Assembly (NCBI GenBank): GCA_950295325.1
Contig: OX485806.1
Coordinates: 4,650,001-4,714,000 of the forward strand
Direction of reading: 5' to 3'
Source of the DNA: Polytrichum commune
Lineage: Eukaryota > Streptophyta > Polytrichopsida > Polytrichales > Polytrichaceae
Length of the DNA stretch: 64,000 bases
Shown here: piece by piece, positions 33,115 to 44,521 of the stretch
Position numbering within the stretch: the first letter of the stretch is position 1
Layout of the letters: each line of letters opens with the position of its first letter
Translations under genes and position numbers: made by a program
The notes under the pieces: generated by a model
Seen by the model: the letters and a program-made list of their open reading frames with translations, nothing else
Databases searched by the model: none
Told to the model about the DNA's origin: nothing

Positions 33115-36100
33115 GTAATATTCCCAAATGAATTTACGGACGCGCGTCCGTAAATTCTCCGTCACTCTTTCTGTGCTCTAAGTTTACGGACGCGCGTCCG
33201 TAAACTAGACTGTTCTCATTCCATTTGTTGATCTCATTTCAACAACTTATTTGTTTCTCTACTTGCAGGCATTCAGCAGTGCGATTGTGACGAAGTTCTC
33301 AAGTATTGACATGAAGCAAAGCGGCATGAAGACAGTGCACGATCTGAAGGGCGAACTGAAGCTCATCACTTCGTCGGGTAGGACCTGGGCTATCTGGATG
33401 CGCGTCTTCCATGCACACAGCAACGGAGAACTCATCAACCTTGAGACGGAGAAGAAGTACAAAGAGGACTTGAAGATTAAGGTGCCTCCAATCCTCAGAG
33501 AGTTCTTCCGTCCCCTCCAAGGGTTGCTCGATGCCGAGCTTTACAAGGCGGCAAAACACCTTCTTAAGGAGACTCCGAGAAGGACAGTGCCGTATCCAAA
33601 AATTTTCCTCAAACGACCAAGGTTTATGAAGCCTTCAACGTACCATATTAAGGAATGGTGCGAATACAGGAAGAAGAAGACGTTGGCTATGAGGGAGATA
33701 GGCAAATTGGTACCCGCCTACAACCTTACAGATGCAGATGGTGACATTGTGTGGGACAACTGGAGGGGATTGAAAATAGCATACCACATCAATGGCGTCT
33801 CAATGAAGGCATTGATGAGAGCAGCATCTCCGTTCTTGGCCCAGCGCTCAAGGAAGAACGAGAAGAAAGGTTCTATCGACGAAAGGGAGACAACTTTGTA
33901 TAAACACTTCCTCGATAGAAAGAAGAATGCCAAATTCGAGGGTGTCGCGAGGTTTTGCGCCGTGACATCACAATTGAAGTTCGGCAAGTGGGACACCCAT
34001 GCTTCGCGGGCCACTGTGAGAGATGACCCCCGGGGTTGTCTTTTTGCTATCTTTGATTTCCGTGCATTTCCAAATTCTTGGAAACAACCTCCTCCGGGGA
34101 CCCCTTTCTACGACAGCTTCCTGAAAGCTTTCAAGAGCTTTCGGTCCCCTGCACTTCTGGAGCCAAACGTGTGGCTGTGGATTGTGGACCAAGAGAGATC
34201 CGCAGCGGTCGTCGACCTATACAACTCGACGATGGATCTCGAATACAATATCTTCCACAGCACATACGTCCCCGCGAAGACGGAAGGCATCGCCGTCATC
34301 GAAGAAGCAAGGGGGGTAAAGCAGGTCGGCGCTATATGTCTCTATTTCTTGACACGGAAGTCTTCGCCAAGTGGGCGTTTGCCTATAAAGGCGAAGAGCG
34401 TGTTCAAGAAAATTTACCAGTTGCCGCCTCCACACCCCAAGGAGCTAATGGACGAGGCGATGTTCGCAATCTGCCCGGGAACCGAGCTCCGAATGGACTT
34501 TTACATAGGGGTATTGAAGGCTGTGACTGTGATGAGTGAGACAGTGTACAACGTCTTCGGGGGGACCAAATTTGTTTATGCGGCATTGGTAAGTACTTAA
34601 AAAAACTTTCATGCCTCCACCTGATGCAACTTTACGGCCGCGCGACCGTAAAATGTAACCACCTAGTTCATTTCAACTTTATGGCCGCGCGGCCGTAAAG
34701 TTATCAAACCTAACCCAGTGTGCATTTTACGGACGCACGTCCGTAAAATGCACACTGCATCATGTTTGTATGTCCATCTTCCCCGTCAATTCAATCTTGA
34801 TACCAACAATCCACTAACTTTTTTTATTTGGTGCAGATGCTTGGGTTGCAGGTTAACTCGTTTGTGGGGGCTGGCGACATGGATGAGTGCAAAGATCACA
34901 GGAAGCTTGCAGAGAAAATGGATCTCAATGACTTCTTGGATATCATTACCCCACATCCTGTTGTTCCTCTTGCCTCTAGAGAGGAGCCTTCTCATGCAGG
35001 CGGGTGGGGCAGCGATGGAGACGATGATCCAATGTCTCCAAGGGGACAGCCCTCCAGGCAGGAAGACTTGCCCGGTCTTGCTCGTCATCCAGTGGATCGC
35101 GTGGCGTATCTCCTGGGTGAAGACGACATGGATGCAGAGGAGGCGCAACCCTACGTCACTATAATTCGGGTGCCTCATAATACGCCTAGTCTATCACCCT
35201 TTGGGACTCCCACTTCTCGAGTTGGGCTTCCTTCCACTGCGGGCCCATCTCGTGCTGCAAGGCTTATGGCGGAGAGGGATGCGGACCTTGCTGCAGAAAC
35301 CGGATGCACGGCGTCCTCTGGTGGGGGAGAGCCCAGTGAGCAGGCGGCGCTCCCGCCCATGGAAGGTAGAGATATGCTAGAGTTGATATCGAGGCCCGAT
35401 ATCGACTCCTACCGTGCAAGCCGGCGGCAGAGAAACAAGACGCCTTACAACGAATACCCCGAAGGCGCCGTCTTGGAACTCTCAGATGAAGACGAGGATG
35501 AGGTGAGGCTGTACGCTTCCATCTCCGCCTTGCCTTCTGAGCCAGGCAAGGTGAAGAGAGAGCCCATGTCCGTCTCCGAGCTGGACGAGAAGATGGAGAA
35601 AAGGATGAAGGAAGAGCTTGACATGCGGCTCCGGGAGGCCAACGAAGAGCACGCCAGGAAGATGGCCGCCATCCAAGCTGAGATGGAGCAAGCTAGGTTG
35701 GAGTCTGCTCGGAGGCATGCCGACCTCATGGCTCAAAATCAACAATTCTTGGCTCAAAGCCAACAATTCATGAGCATGATGGCAAGCTTGCAGGCAAGAC
35801 CCCAGGTGGTGTATGCAGCTCCCGAGCCCACCATGTCCGTGCCCCCCGTTCTGGTGCGCCCTCCTTCTAGCAGCCACACGGTGTACATACCGGAGCACAC
35901 CTATACGGCCCCTGCGTTGGTTGTCCCGCCCCCTCCCCAGGTTGCTGCCGCTCCAGAGCCCTCCCCTCCCGCCATAGGAGACGATGAATATGTCAACATC
36001 GGCGACGCCCCCCTCGCCGATGAAGATGTACATATGCGGGGGGGCCAAGACTCCTCGCATGAGGATCAACCTTTCGTCGGCACGCAAGCGTCGCAAGCAG

Positions 36101-38303
36101 GTGGAGCCGATTTGTTGGTGGTGGAAGACACGCAGGGCGAATTTACGGACGCGCGTCCGGAACCTGGCCCCGCAACTGGGCCTGGTGAGGGAGGCACTGC
36201 CGGCGAGGAACTCACCGCTGAAGAGGTAATCAACCTTTGAGCATGCCTCCCTCTTTACGGACGCGCGTCCGTAAGTTCCCAGTCAGCCAACTTTCGTGGC
36301 GTGTGCATATTTTCGAGTTCGAATCTCGACTTCGCCCGCGGCGGCGGATCCAATTTTGCTAGTGTAGACTCAATTAATCTTAGGAGAGACCTTTAGTGAC
36401 AATGTAAATTATTCGCGAAATGTATATCACCAAACACATTAATACAATTTTTTGAACTGGATAGTTCTTCGGATACTTGTTGCCTCGCATTTCTTTGTTG
36501 CGTTTTTGCTTGCTTGTCATTTGGTTTTCCTGGGTAGTGCCATTCACCTAGGTAGTGTGTGCCATCACAGGGTCCGTCGGAGATATGTCGCAACCCCGCC
36601 GAAAGACCAAGCCAGCCCATGAGGAAAAACTTCATAATATTTGACCTCAATGGCGTGCTTTGTCAATCCACACATATCTCCAATAGTGCGTCCAAGGGTC
36701 CCTACCGTACTCCACAAGACATGGATTACGGCGGGCGCTTCGATACACTAATTAACAAGAAGGTTGTGCGCGTCCGGCCCGGCTTGAGGTGCTTCCTTCG
36801 TGAGGTCCTCGGCTTGGCCCATGTCATCATCTGGAGCTCCATGCTGATGGACAACACGAAGGCCGTCGTCAGTTTCCTTTTCCGAGAACTCGCAATGCCG
36901 TGCTTGCTTCTCGGTCAAGAACACTGCGATGACCTTTATGACCGTAGCGGCAAGATTGTACCCAAGGTCGGAGGAGGCCCCGGACCTCAATTCCTTAAGG
37001 TGCTGAGGAAGAACCTCTGGGTGGGCGTCCCGATGTTGGAGGGGGTCCCCCAAGGTTATTGGCCCACTCCGGAGAACACGCTCCTCATTGACGACAGCCC
37101 GGCGAAGAGCGTTCTCAACCCCCCGGGCAACTGCATTTTCCCGAACCCTTGGGAGGGCGATAGAAACGACAACTTCCTAGAGTTAGAATTAGGACCCTAC
37201 ATTAGAAGGCTTGCCCATCACTCCGGAAGTGTCCCGGATTTTGTCCTCTCAAATCGTATTGGCAATAGACCTCTAGGCCCAAGAGATACAGAATTTAGGA
37301 GGTTGTACGGCTTTGCTGAACTCAATAAATTGGTATGAGAACTTTGATATTTTTTGGCTCCGTACTTGGACTCTCCATGTTTATATCTAACATTTCTCTC
37401 CTTATTTTGTAAATGTATTTTTGTGCCTTAGTTGCCTCACCAAGCATCCCAAAGTCTCAGACATGGCATGTCTACATCTCAGCCGGGCCCCAGCTCCCCT
37501 TCCATTGGTGTGACCGACGTTTCAATGCCTTCACTATTTCAATTTTCGGCCGTCGATGCCGCCTCTGCCGTGGATTACTCCAAAGACTCGGGGTTCGAAG
37601 ACGGAGTTGTCGATAGCCCTCCTCCAAAGGTTGCAAAGCTCAATTACGCTCTACCCCCATCCCCATCACCCCTCCGCAATGAGAAGCACGTTCGAAACCC
37701 GCGGTCGACCAGGCGTCTTTGCATGGATGAACCCCACATTGATGTCCCGGCCTTTACGAACGTCCCGGTTGTGCTTGTGTCTACTCCCCTCGATGTCCCT
37801 GAAGATCAAACCGCCGCCCCGAAGGCCAAGGTGCCCCACTATTGGCATTCTCAAATTTTTCGTTCATGATGTCCGCGTATTAATTTAGTGCATTTCAAAT
37901 TCTTGGGTTTTTCGGACTTACATCCGTAACTTATACTAACCCACGTCGTTATATATATTTTTGGTCATTGTTTCAGACCCCAATATACATGGATGTGGGA
38001 CGTGCATCCTCCACTCCGTCATTGGATAGGCGAACACTGAAGACTGCGACTTGCGAGTCTGATCGTTGTTTGGCCCTACGAAAGAGTGCAAGACATTCGG
38101 TTTCCCAAATGCGTTCGTATTCCACTTATTCGGTAGGGGGTCGGCCAATATGGGAAAATGGCATATATTCGAGGGCTGGGAATGGGAATACACAAGGTTA
38201 CAGTCGCGGAGCCGAGATATTTAGAGCCATGGACGCCATGAAAGCAAAAGAAAAAGAAACGGCCGCAAAGGCTAATAATAGTATTTCAAAAACAAAAGAG
38301 TGA
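31825..38303 (+). CDS. Locus B gene: ParB-like / methyltransferase-like / FCP1-type phosphatase protein
   Basis: Six coding exons with canonical GT-AG borders, all phase 0: 31825-33114, 33269-34588, 34837-36225, 36571-37332, 37432-37830 and 37977-38303. They give 430+440+463+254+133+108 = 1828 residues. ATG again directly follows the acceptor (TTTGCAG/ATG), so a non-coding leader exon must exist upstream; its donor is not certain. It is the tandem paralogue of locus A (same exon borders and domain order) but less GC-rich and with no lost splice site, so B looks like the intact gene. Palindromes of the B type flank and enter it. Confidence 0.85.
33133..33204. repeat. Locus B intron 1 palindromes (2)
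   Basis: Sites at 33133-33154 and 33183-33204, both arm TTTACGGACG. The first starts 18 bases after the donor. They occupy the same place as the A-type pair in intron 1 of locus A. Confidence 0.9.
33269..34588 (+). CDS. Locus B exon 2: degenerate amino-methyltransferase-like domain
   Basis: 440 codons, acceptor CTTGCAG. Conserved with A: AKTEGIAVIEEARG, NVWLWIVDQERSAAVVDLY, LEYNIFHSTYVPAK and ETVYNVFGGTKFVYAAL. The DPPW position reads FDFRAFPN. Keeping the scaffold while both copies lack the catalytic tetrad points to a non-catalytic, perhaps nucleic-acid or SAM-binding, role (inference). Confidence 0.75.
34631..34747. repeat. Locus B intron 2 palindromes (3, two of a GGCC variant)
   Basis: 34631-34652 (TTTACGGCCG/CGACCGTAAA), 34678-34699 (TTTATGGCCG/CGGCCGTAAA) and 34726-34747 (standard TTTACGGACG type). 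The first two form a third arm type, TTTACGGCCG, each with one mismatch. Confidence 0.85.
34837..36225 (+). CDS. Locus B exon 3: acidic, coiled-coil and proline-rich linker
   Basis: 463 codons, acceptor GGTGCAG. Begins LGLQVNSFVGA, then an acidic region, YPEGAVLELSDEDEDE (SUMO-interaction-like motif at the same place as in A), a coiled coil (ELDEKMEKRMKEELDMRLREANEE...), a Pro-rich part and VVEDTQG. The in-frame B-type palindrome (36142-36163) is read F-T-D-A-R-P. Donor GAG/GTAATC. Confidence 0.8.
36142..36163. repeat. Palindrome inside coding exon 3 (locus B)
   Basis: TTTACGGACG, CG, CGTCCGGAAC: full left arm, right arm with two changes that remove the TAA. It directly follows the VEDTQG codons, where locus A has no palindrome; the A counterpart lies further downstream. 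Confidence 0.85.
36254..36275. repeat. Locus B intron 3 palindrome (1)
   Basis: Arm TTTACGGACG, starts 29 bases after the donor, matching the position of the first intron 3 palindrome in locus A (28 bases). Confidence 0.9.
36571..37332 (+). CDS. Locus B exon 4: FCP1/SCP-like HAD phosphatase domain
   Basis: 254 codons, acceptor CCATCACAG. Motifs: FIIFDLNGVLC (Asn in place of the second Asp, as in A), VRPGLRCFLREV, HVIIWSSM, TLLIDDSPAKSVLNPPGN and PYIRRL. Donor TTG/GTATGA; unspliced reading would stop two codons later, so splicing here adds 241 residues. Confidence 0.85.
37432..37830 (+). CDS. Locus B exon 5: Ser/Pro-rich region
   Basis: 133 codons, acceptor GTGCCTTAG. Conserved core MPSLFQFSAVDAASAVDYSKD...GVVDSPPP; ends APKAK before donor AAG/GTGCCC. 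No palindrome in the introns before or after, only half-site-like ttacgaacg at ~37754. Confidence 0.75.
37977..38303 (+). CDS. Locus B exon 6: C-terminus
   Basis: 108 codons and TGA, acceptor TTGTTTCAG. Conserved ESDRCLALRKSARHS and GNTQGYSRGAEIFRAM, Lys-rich end. Confidence 0.75.
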   Translation, partial: TPIYMDVGRASSTPSLDRRTLKTATCESDRCLALRKSARHSVSQMRSYSTYSVGGRPIWENGIYSRAGNGNTQGYSRGAEIFRAMDAMKAKEKETAAKANNSISKTKE

Positions 38304-39548
38304 CGCCTATTCATGGTCCAAATGTATAGGCTATATTAAAATACATATAGATGTGGATTTGTGTTTCTAGGGCTTTGGCCTAATAGTGGATATTCCACTT
38401 GCATTTTGTATTTTGACCCTCTTCAATGAATATGATATCGATTTCCTATATGCAAATGTTGTAATTGTCCCATTTCCCTATTTTTATATGTGTAATTACA
38501 TGCATTTGAGTTTCATATTTGTTTCCATATTGGGAACATAGCATATTTGTAGTGTTTTCATTCCTATAAATGTGAAAGCCACGTCCTTAAATAGTCTCAA
38601 AATTAACAAAAAGTCTCCAAATAACGAATATAGTGTTATATCTCGCACTTGCATCTAAAATTGGTTTTTCAGCCGTCTTTCATCTTCCTATGCATGACTC
38701 TCTATTAACATCTGTAATTCCGCTTGCTGGTACATAAGTTGCCAGTTGGCTCTGTAATTCCTTTCCTGTTATATATTATTGCCATTTCAATGTTCAGAGG
38801 ACTTGTTTTGATCAGAGTTTTGTCCTACACTATGGCCCTGCTTCGTGCTGAATCTCATTCTGTTCCGGTCCTCTTTCCATTAGGTGAAGACGGTCATGCT
38901 ATAGTCACTTGTGCAACTTTGAGTTTGAGGTTTCAGTATCGTGAGGTCACTATCTTTGTCGAAGAAGAAGTTTTTGACGATCATACCGGTCTAGTTTCAC
39001 ATGCAGTTCGTCAGACTAACACTATATTTGTTAAATTGAGACTTTCTCTAGTCTCAAATTAATATATGGATCAAACAACATTCCGTGTTCCGAAACTATA
39101 TTGCGAACAATCTCAAATATATTATATGTTATAATATCCCAAATCTATTATGTGTGGACATAAGCACATATGGTAGAGCACTCAACACCAACTTCATCAA
39201 CAAAAACACTTTGGGTAGAGCACTCCAAACTAGTTTCACCCAAGAAACATATAAAATGATTTCTATTATTAGCATGGTCAATAAAATATAGACATTGCAA
39301 CATACAAAGTGCATGCAATAAATGCATTTTTCTTCAATGGAAAATTTAGTCCCAAACTTAATAAAAAAATGAACTTCACAATTGTATTGAAATATAGTAA
39401 ATGGATATTCATCCAACCCCAAACAATATAGCATTCGCAAGTTCTACCCAAACTTTGCCCCAAGTTTGAGGAGCACACATATGAGTAATATATATTCGTC
39501 GAATTACTGTTTACACTATAATCATGCTAACACAATCCTACCAACTTC
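38304..39548. other. Spacer downstream of locus B
   Basis: AT-rich. It contains the shared downstream tract at 38588-38635 and a plus-strand frame at 38724-39062 (112 codons; GEDGHAIVTCATLSLRF...) that I do not recognise and cannot support. Nothing else is seen. Confidence 0.45.
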
Positions 39549-40395
39549 TCATTCAACGTGGGTTGCTTCTTCTGCGATCCGAGCAAGGTTGTCTTTTGCA
39601 AAAGTTATGTACTTTTGAGGGATGGACACTGATCCACTATGATTTTTCCGTGGTTTCCATGCTATGAATATGGAATCTGTATCTACCCAAGATGGACCGT
39701 GCTCAGAATCCACCTTCCACCGAAAGTGTTGGTTTGTATCCCAGCCTGTATAATGCCGAACAACATCTTCATTCCGTGCTGTCGGTCGGTAGTACTCTAC
39801 TTGTATTTGTCGAAAATGAGGGCTGGAAGATACAAAATTTGGATGGGACAAAGCTCTTGACACCCACACTGGCTTTGCATATGTCTCATCTCCAGGACGC
39901 AAAATGAGCATATAACCTTCATGACAATCCACTGCAATGCGGAAAGATGGTGGGGGACGTTGACTAGCAGGCCCAACGTAATGGTCGTCCATATCAAACT
40001 CCTCACGAACCTCTCCATTACTCAAAAGACTAGCCTCCGAAGCTTGTACATCGATACGAGTTTGTGGCCAAAATCCGTGCCTCAAAGTATGAGGGCTATC
40101 TTGGTGGAGGTCTGCCAAGGCCGCACGAACACGTGTCCAATAATATATCCAACTCCCATAACGATGCCAACATGATCCGCCAACATCCGCTATCTTCAAA
40201 CTCTCCCAATATTGAATGAAGCCTGATATACCTTTCAAAATATCCTCCAAATTCTTCATGGCTATTGGCTTGCAAGGCCTAGGCTCTCCATCCGGTAACA
40301 TGGTCTTCCCATCCGCATCCACGCACCGCACAAGGAGACCCTCTGGCGGGCTCCAGTCTTGTGTCGTGCACAACAACTTGTATTGCATGGCCGGG
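39549..40395 (-). pseudogene. DUF7869-like transposase, copy 2, C-terminal part
   Basis: Matches the C-terminal 280 residues of copy 1: AMQYKLLCT, GISGFIQYWE, HGFWPQTRIDV, EEFDMDDHYVGPA, DCHEGYM, QVEYYRP and KYITFAKDNLARIA. The match stops exactly at CCGGG (40391-40395), the target duplication of the inserted LTR, and resumes at 51671. The frame itself is open throughout. Confidence 0.8.
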
Positions 40396-40439
40396 TGTGA
40401 GGCCAAATCCACCATCCTTAAGCGTCCTAGTCCGGGTGA

Positions 40440-40451
40440 CACTATAAGAAA
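40440..40451 (+). repeat. CACTA left terminal inverted repeat
   Basis: CACTATAAGAAA, the conserved CACTA-superfamily end, following TSD TGA. Confidence 0.9.
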
Positions 40452-42028
40452 AAGTTGTTTTTTTGGACGTCAAAAAAAACCTGTATTCGCGTTCACTTTG
40501 ACATGGACGTTGTTGTGAATGACGTCACCTAAAATCCGTTATGTGGGACACGCAAAAAACGTGATGGAAGACATGGAAAACAAGGCCAATTTCAGCCTGT
40601 TTTTACGTGACGTCTAATAAAACATGGTCTTCCTTAACCTCCACAGAAGGACACGTGGAGAACACGTGGCCTCCACGTAAGGTTTTTTTGGGCGGGCAGT
40701 GCCACGACGGCCATTCCTGCATTTGGGCTCTTGCTGACGTGGAGTGTGACTTGGACCCGCTTTACATATGATGTGGACTGTGAGATTTGTGACGTGTGAT
40801 CTGATGTGGACATTGCCTCCGGAGGTGATTTTGCGTCCCGTGCTTGGCATGGCAGACGTCCACTGGGACACTGGAACGTCATGTGCAACATTCCGTTGGA
40901 CGTGGAAATTTCCTTTTGGGAATTTGCAGTGTTATGCATTGTTTTGGTTAACGGCCTATGTGGGAGTACATTGTCCTTTATGACATCATATTGGACACAA
41001 GATAATTTCTCCTGATTGGCCTGATGATGAATTTTCTTAGGATTGCATCCCATATGAAGGCTTGAACTTCCTGAAGTTACTATTGATGTCTATCTGGATG
41101 GCTATTACATCAACCACTTCTGAGTGGGTCATTTTTTGGGGCATTTATGTGAATCAGCTTGGACATCAGAATTTACACATGGCCATGGAATAGACATGAC
41201 GAACACAAATACCCCATATTGTAGACCATATCCATGCGAACCATAAAATGCATTGTATTCATTGCCAATACATATTGCAACCAGAAGGCAGCACCCACAC
41301 AACATTATTTAGCACCCCAAAAACTCAAAACAAATCCATGTTTGCAATGTCACTGTCTAGTTCGGCAACTCTATCCTGGAAGGCGGGGTGGAGAAGGTCC
41401 CAAATACTGCATCCAATACCGCGGCATTACCGATGACGACTCACTTTTTCTTATGTGTTTGTGGTTTCGTGGCAGTCCCCACCTGCCATAACCCAACGCC
41501 ATCTAAAAACCAACATGGCATTTGTTAGTGGAATTGATTCCGTCCGCCAACATTACCTGCAACCAACACATGAGCATGCGTTTGCGCTGGTCCTCTTGCG
41601 AGCAAACCGGAATGAACCCAAATTTCCATTCAATCACTAACTCCCTCACCTTTGCAAGAATTTGGGGAGGTTTAGGCAAACCAACCGCTTTTGGTGGTGC
41701 GAGTTTGACGATAGTCGACTTCGATGTCGATTTCACCGATGTTGTACCGTGTGCGTTTCGAACAGCACATCGAGGACGGCCTGCTGCCTCTTCCACGACT
41801 TGTGCGTCCTCCTGCCAAATCAGGCCACATTCATGCGTGAAGTCAGTGTGCTACAAGGTATGCATTCTAGATGACTTTAAACTACGTCATAGCAGACGTC
41901 CAAACTCATGTTGCATCGAACATGCACATGTCCAACAAAGCAACAAGTCCGACAACCGCACGACCACAAAGTAGCTCCCCAAAATACACAGTTTAGTTCA
42001 TAAATTAATTGCAATTCTGGGTTTGGGG

Positions 42029-43425
42029 TTATCTCACCTGCTCCGAAATGCCAACTTGTTCGGGTGCATCCACAACGCCTTCGGTCACAACGACGCCTTC
42101 CTCCAGGTCTTCCATGGGTAGCACAGGCTCCTCCTCCGGTTCGGGCTCCGCTGGGTCGACAGTGGCATTGCCATCTGTTGATTTGTTGGACTCTCCTTGG
42201 ATGATTTCCTCGACCAACACAACTATGACACTGTTAGGGGTGGTCTGGGCTTCTTGATTGTTCATGCCGACATCAGTTGCAGCATCCTTGGCAACATCAA
42301 TGGTAACGGGATCCTCAGACGGCAATGGTGCCTCCGTAACACCCATGGTGGTCAGAATCGGCGCCGGGGCGGGTTGATGCACAAGCGTTGTAGCAGCTAC
42401 CGTGGTGGATGTCAGTGCGGATGTGTCCAGCATTTGCGCCGAGGATGAAGGCTCCATCGTGTCCTCACCTGCATGGACTTGTTTCTGGCCTTGATTTTGA
42501 AGAATCTTTTGCATCATGTCCTCCATGCGTTTGTGGGACACGGCCACGCTCTCTCCAAGGCGTGTGACGGTGCCCTCCAAATCCGACACCCGAGTGCGCA
42601 CCACCTCTATCTCTCTACCATGATCGGGACGTGCTCTGCGTTTTTCCTCTTGGAGGCGTTCGTACTCCTTAGCGACCTCAGCGTCTACCTCCGCGTCATA
42701 CGGTGCCCGGTTTTTCATCATTGTCTACAAATATGGGATAATGCATTTGGATTTAGAGAAGACATCTTTCACTTGAATGAAACAAGTGCAAACTGAGGAC
42801 AAGGCCCCATACCAATCATTGCATAGGTCAGCACTTAATGACAACAAAAATGCCTTGTCAAACTACCGAATCCATCCAAGTACACGTCATACCAGACGTG
42901 CGTTGTCCCGAAGAATGTTCGACTTAACGTGTGTTGGCACAAATGGACGCCCATGACATCAACTTCTACATCTGGTGCAACATAGCTAGTCGGGATACTT
43001 ACCAGACGTGACACCACTTCCCTTTCGATGGCTTTCATCTGCGTTGTGGTGGACCCTTTCCCTTTCGAGATGGAACGCATGTGATCCGACTTCACCTGCG
43101 CGGCCTCAGTGGCGCGCATAGCCACCAATGTTTTCCAATGCTCCGGATCGACATCGGCTGGTTTACCCGTGTTGTTGTCGATGAGTTGATTTAGTCTCCA
43201 ACGCGTGTTGATAAGGACCTTTGTGATGATTGGCCGCATCCACTTCTCGCACACTTTGTCGCTTTGTCCGCACATCTGCCAGTCTGGAGGCCACACACGA
43301 ACGTCATTTTCCGCGAACCAATGCGGCATCCTCGAAACAACTCTACCCAAGAATGCCAACATTGGTGCACTAAATACCAAAAAAATTGCATGGTTTCCTT
43401 TAACCAGTTGATCATGCACCACAAT
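42029..43425 (-). pseudogene. CACTA TnpA-like protein, C-terminal exons
   Basis: Two exons on the minus strand: 43425-43003 and 42724-42029, joined by GT-AG (donor CTG/GTAAGT, acceptor TTTGTAG), phase 0. The first exon reads MPHWFAENDVRVWPPDWQMC and a WKTLVAMRATEAAQVKSDH...KGKGST block that resembles the plant Transposase_24/TnpA signature. The second has a coiled coil (AKEYERLQEEKRRARPD, RVSDLEGTVTRLGESV) and an acidic tail. The 5' end is cut by the solo LTR at 43426, which supplies the spurious MARLLRDLARVAT start. The N-terminal exons lie beyond it. Confidence 0.6.
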
Positions 43426-44397
43426 TGTCGCAACCCTTGCTAGGTCCCTTAACAATCTTGCCAATTTTCGTTTCTAGCAAAGGTTACGAGCGCTAACCCT
43501 TCGCATTCCGCCATGCTAATGGATAGCTCCTCTTACCCCGGACCAATAGTTCATAGGAGGGAACCAACCCTCCTACTTTGCTTTCGGGACTCACCCCTTA
43601 ATCGGTAACCCATTTCCCCAATGTGGACTTCCATCCATGGAAGTCCAATCCTATGTTGATCATCGCGTTGCCGGAGCAACACTACAACAACCCGAACCAT
43701 ACTAGGCAACTATGGCCTCACAATAGGCCAAAGCCCATGGAGGCCTTGCCGTTCGGCCTCGGGTGGGTGAGGCCACACCACCTCACCCATATAAGCCTCT
43801 AGGACTTCACGCGGGGCCCCTACCCCACCGTCAACCAACCTCTTGTCTCTCTACCAAGAGTTGGGGCCAAGTGGACATTTTCCCTTAGCCGCTGGGCCTA
43901 GAAGCCCCCAGCAGCTTCAGACCATCATAACTTCCTTGTATGATGTCTGATTCCAGCAACCAACCACTCCATCTTCATCTACGCTTCACGTAGATGCCGA
44001 TGGACTCCTCACTTGCCCCATTTGGGCAAGTCATGAGGACGTTATGGCTGTTTGAACCTTGGCAGTCCCGGGGGTCACTCCCAGGCACTGCTGTACCAGG
44101 GCGCTGTCCCGGGACAGCGCCCCACTCAAATGGCCATAACTCCTAGCTCACACCTCCGATTGAGGTGTTCTTGAGCATTCTAGAATCACCACGCCATGAG
44201 CTACGCATAGCTCATGGCCTTACCCTTGTGCCTCCTAGTCTCCGTGGGTGGGAGGCGTTCCCAACGCCCGGGGCCCTCACCCACACTAGGATCACTTGGG
44301 CCCTCTCACCAACAGCGCCACAAGTCCCGGGTGTCACTCCGGGGTCCCCCTTGTGCCCATGGTGTTTCGGGCACTCCTCATGGAGAGGTGCGCGACA
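43426..44397 (-). mobile_element. Solo LTR of the chromovirus family (inside the CACTA)
   Basis: 972 bp, TGTCGCAACC...GTGCGCGACA, nearly the same as the LTRs of the full element at 55397-62520. Flanked by the perfect TSD ACAAT (43421-43425 and 44398-44402). No internal sequence, hence a product of LTR-LTR recombination. Confidence 0.9.
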
Positions 44398-44521
44398 ACA
44401 ATGAGCAACTGGAGATAGAATTTATAACAACTCGAAGTCAATAGTGGATGTCGCATGTGACTTCAGCGTGTCACTGCCCATGTCACTTTGGATGCAATGT
44501 TGCACACAAAAGACGGGTAGT

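Noticed and set aside
36312-36330. Box-B-like GAGTTCGAATCTC in locus B intron 3
   Set aside because: No box A at a suitable distance and no cloverleaf; probably chance.
38724-39062. 112-codon ORF downstream of locus B
   Set aside because: Not present downstream of locus A, no recognisable domain, no splice or start context; the recorded start is not a clear initiation site.
44100-44120. Short palindromes in the chromovirus LTR (CTGTCCCGGGACAG, CTACGCTTCACGTAG) as further family sites
   Set aside because: They occur once per LTR copy, have no two-base variable centre, and are simply part of the LTR.
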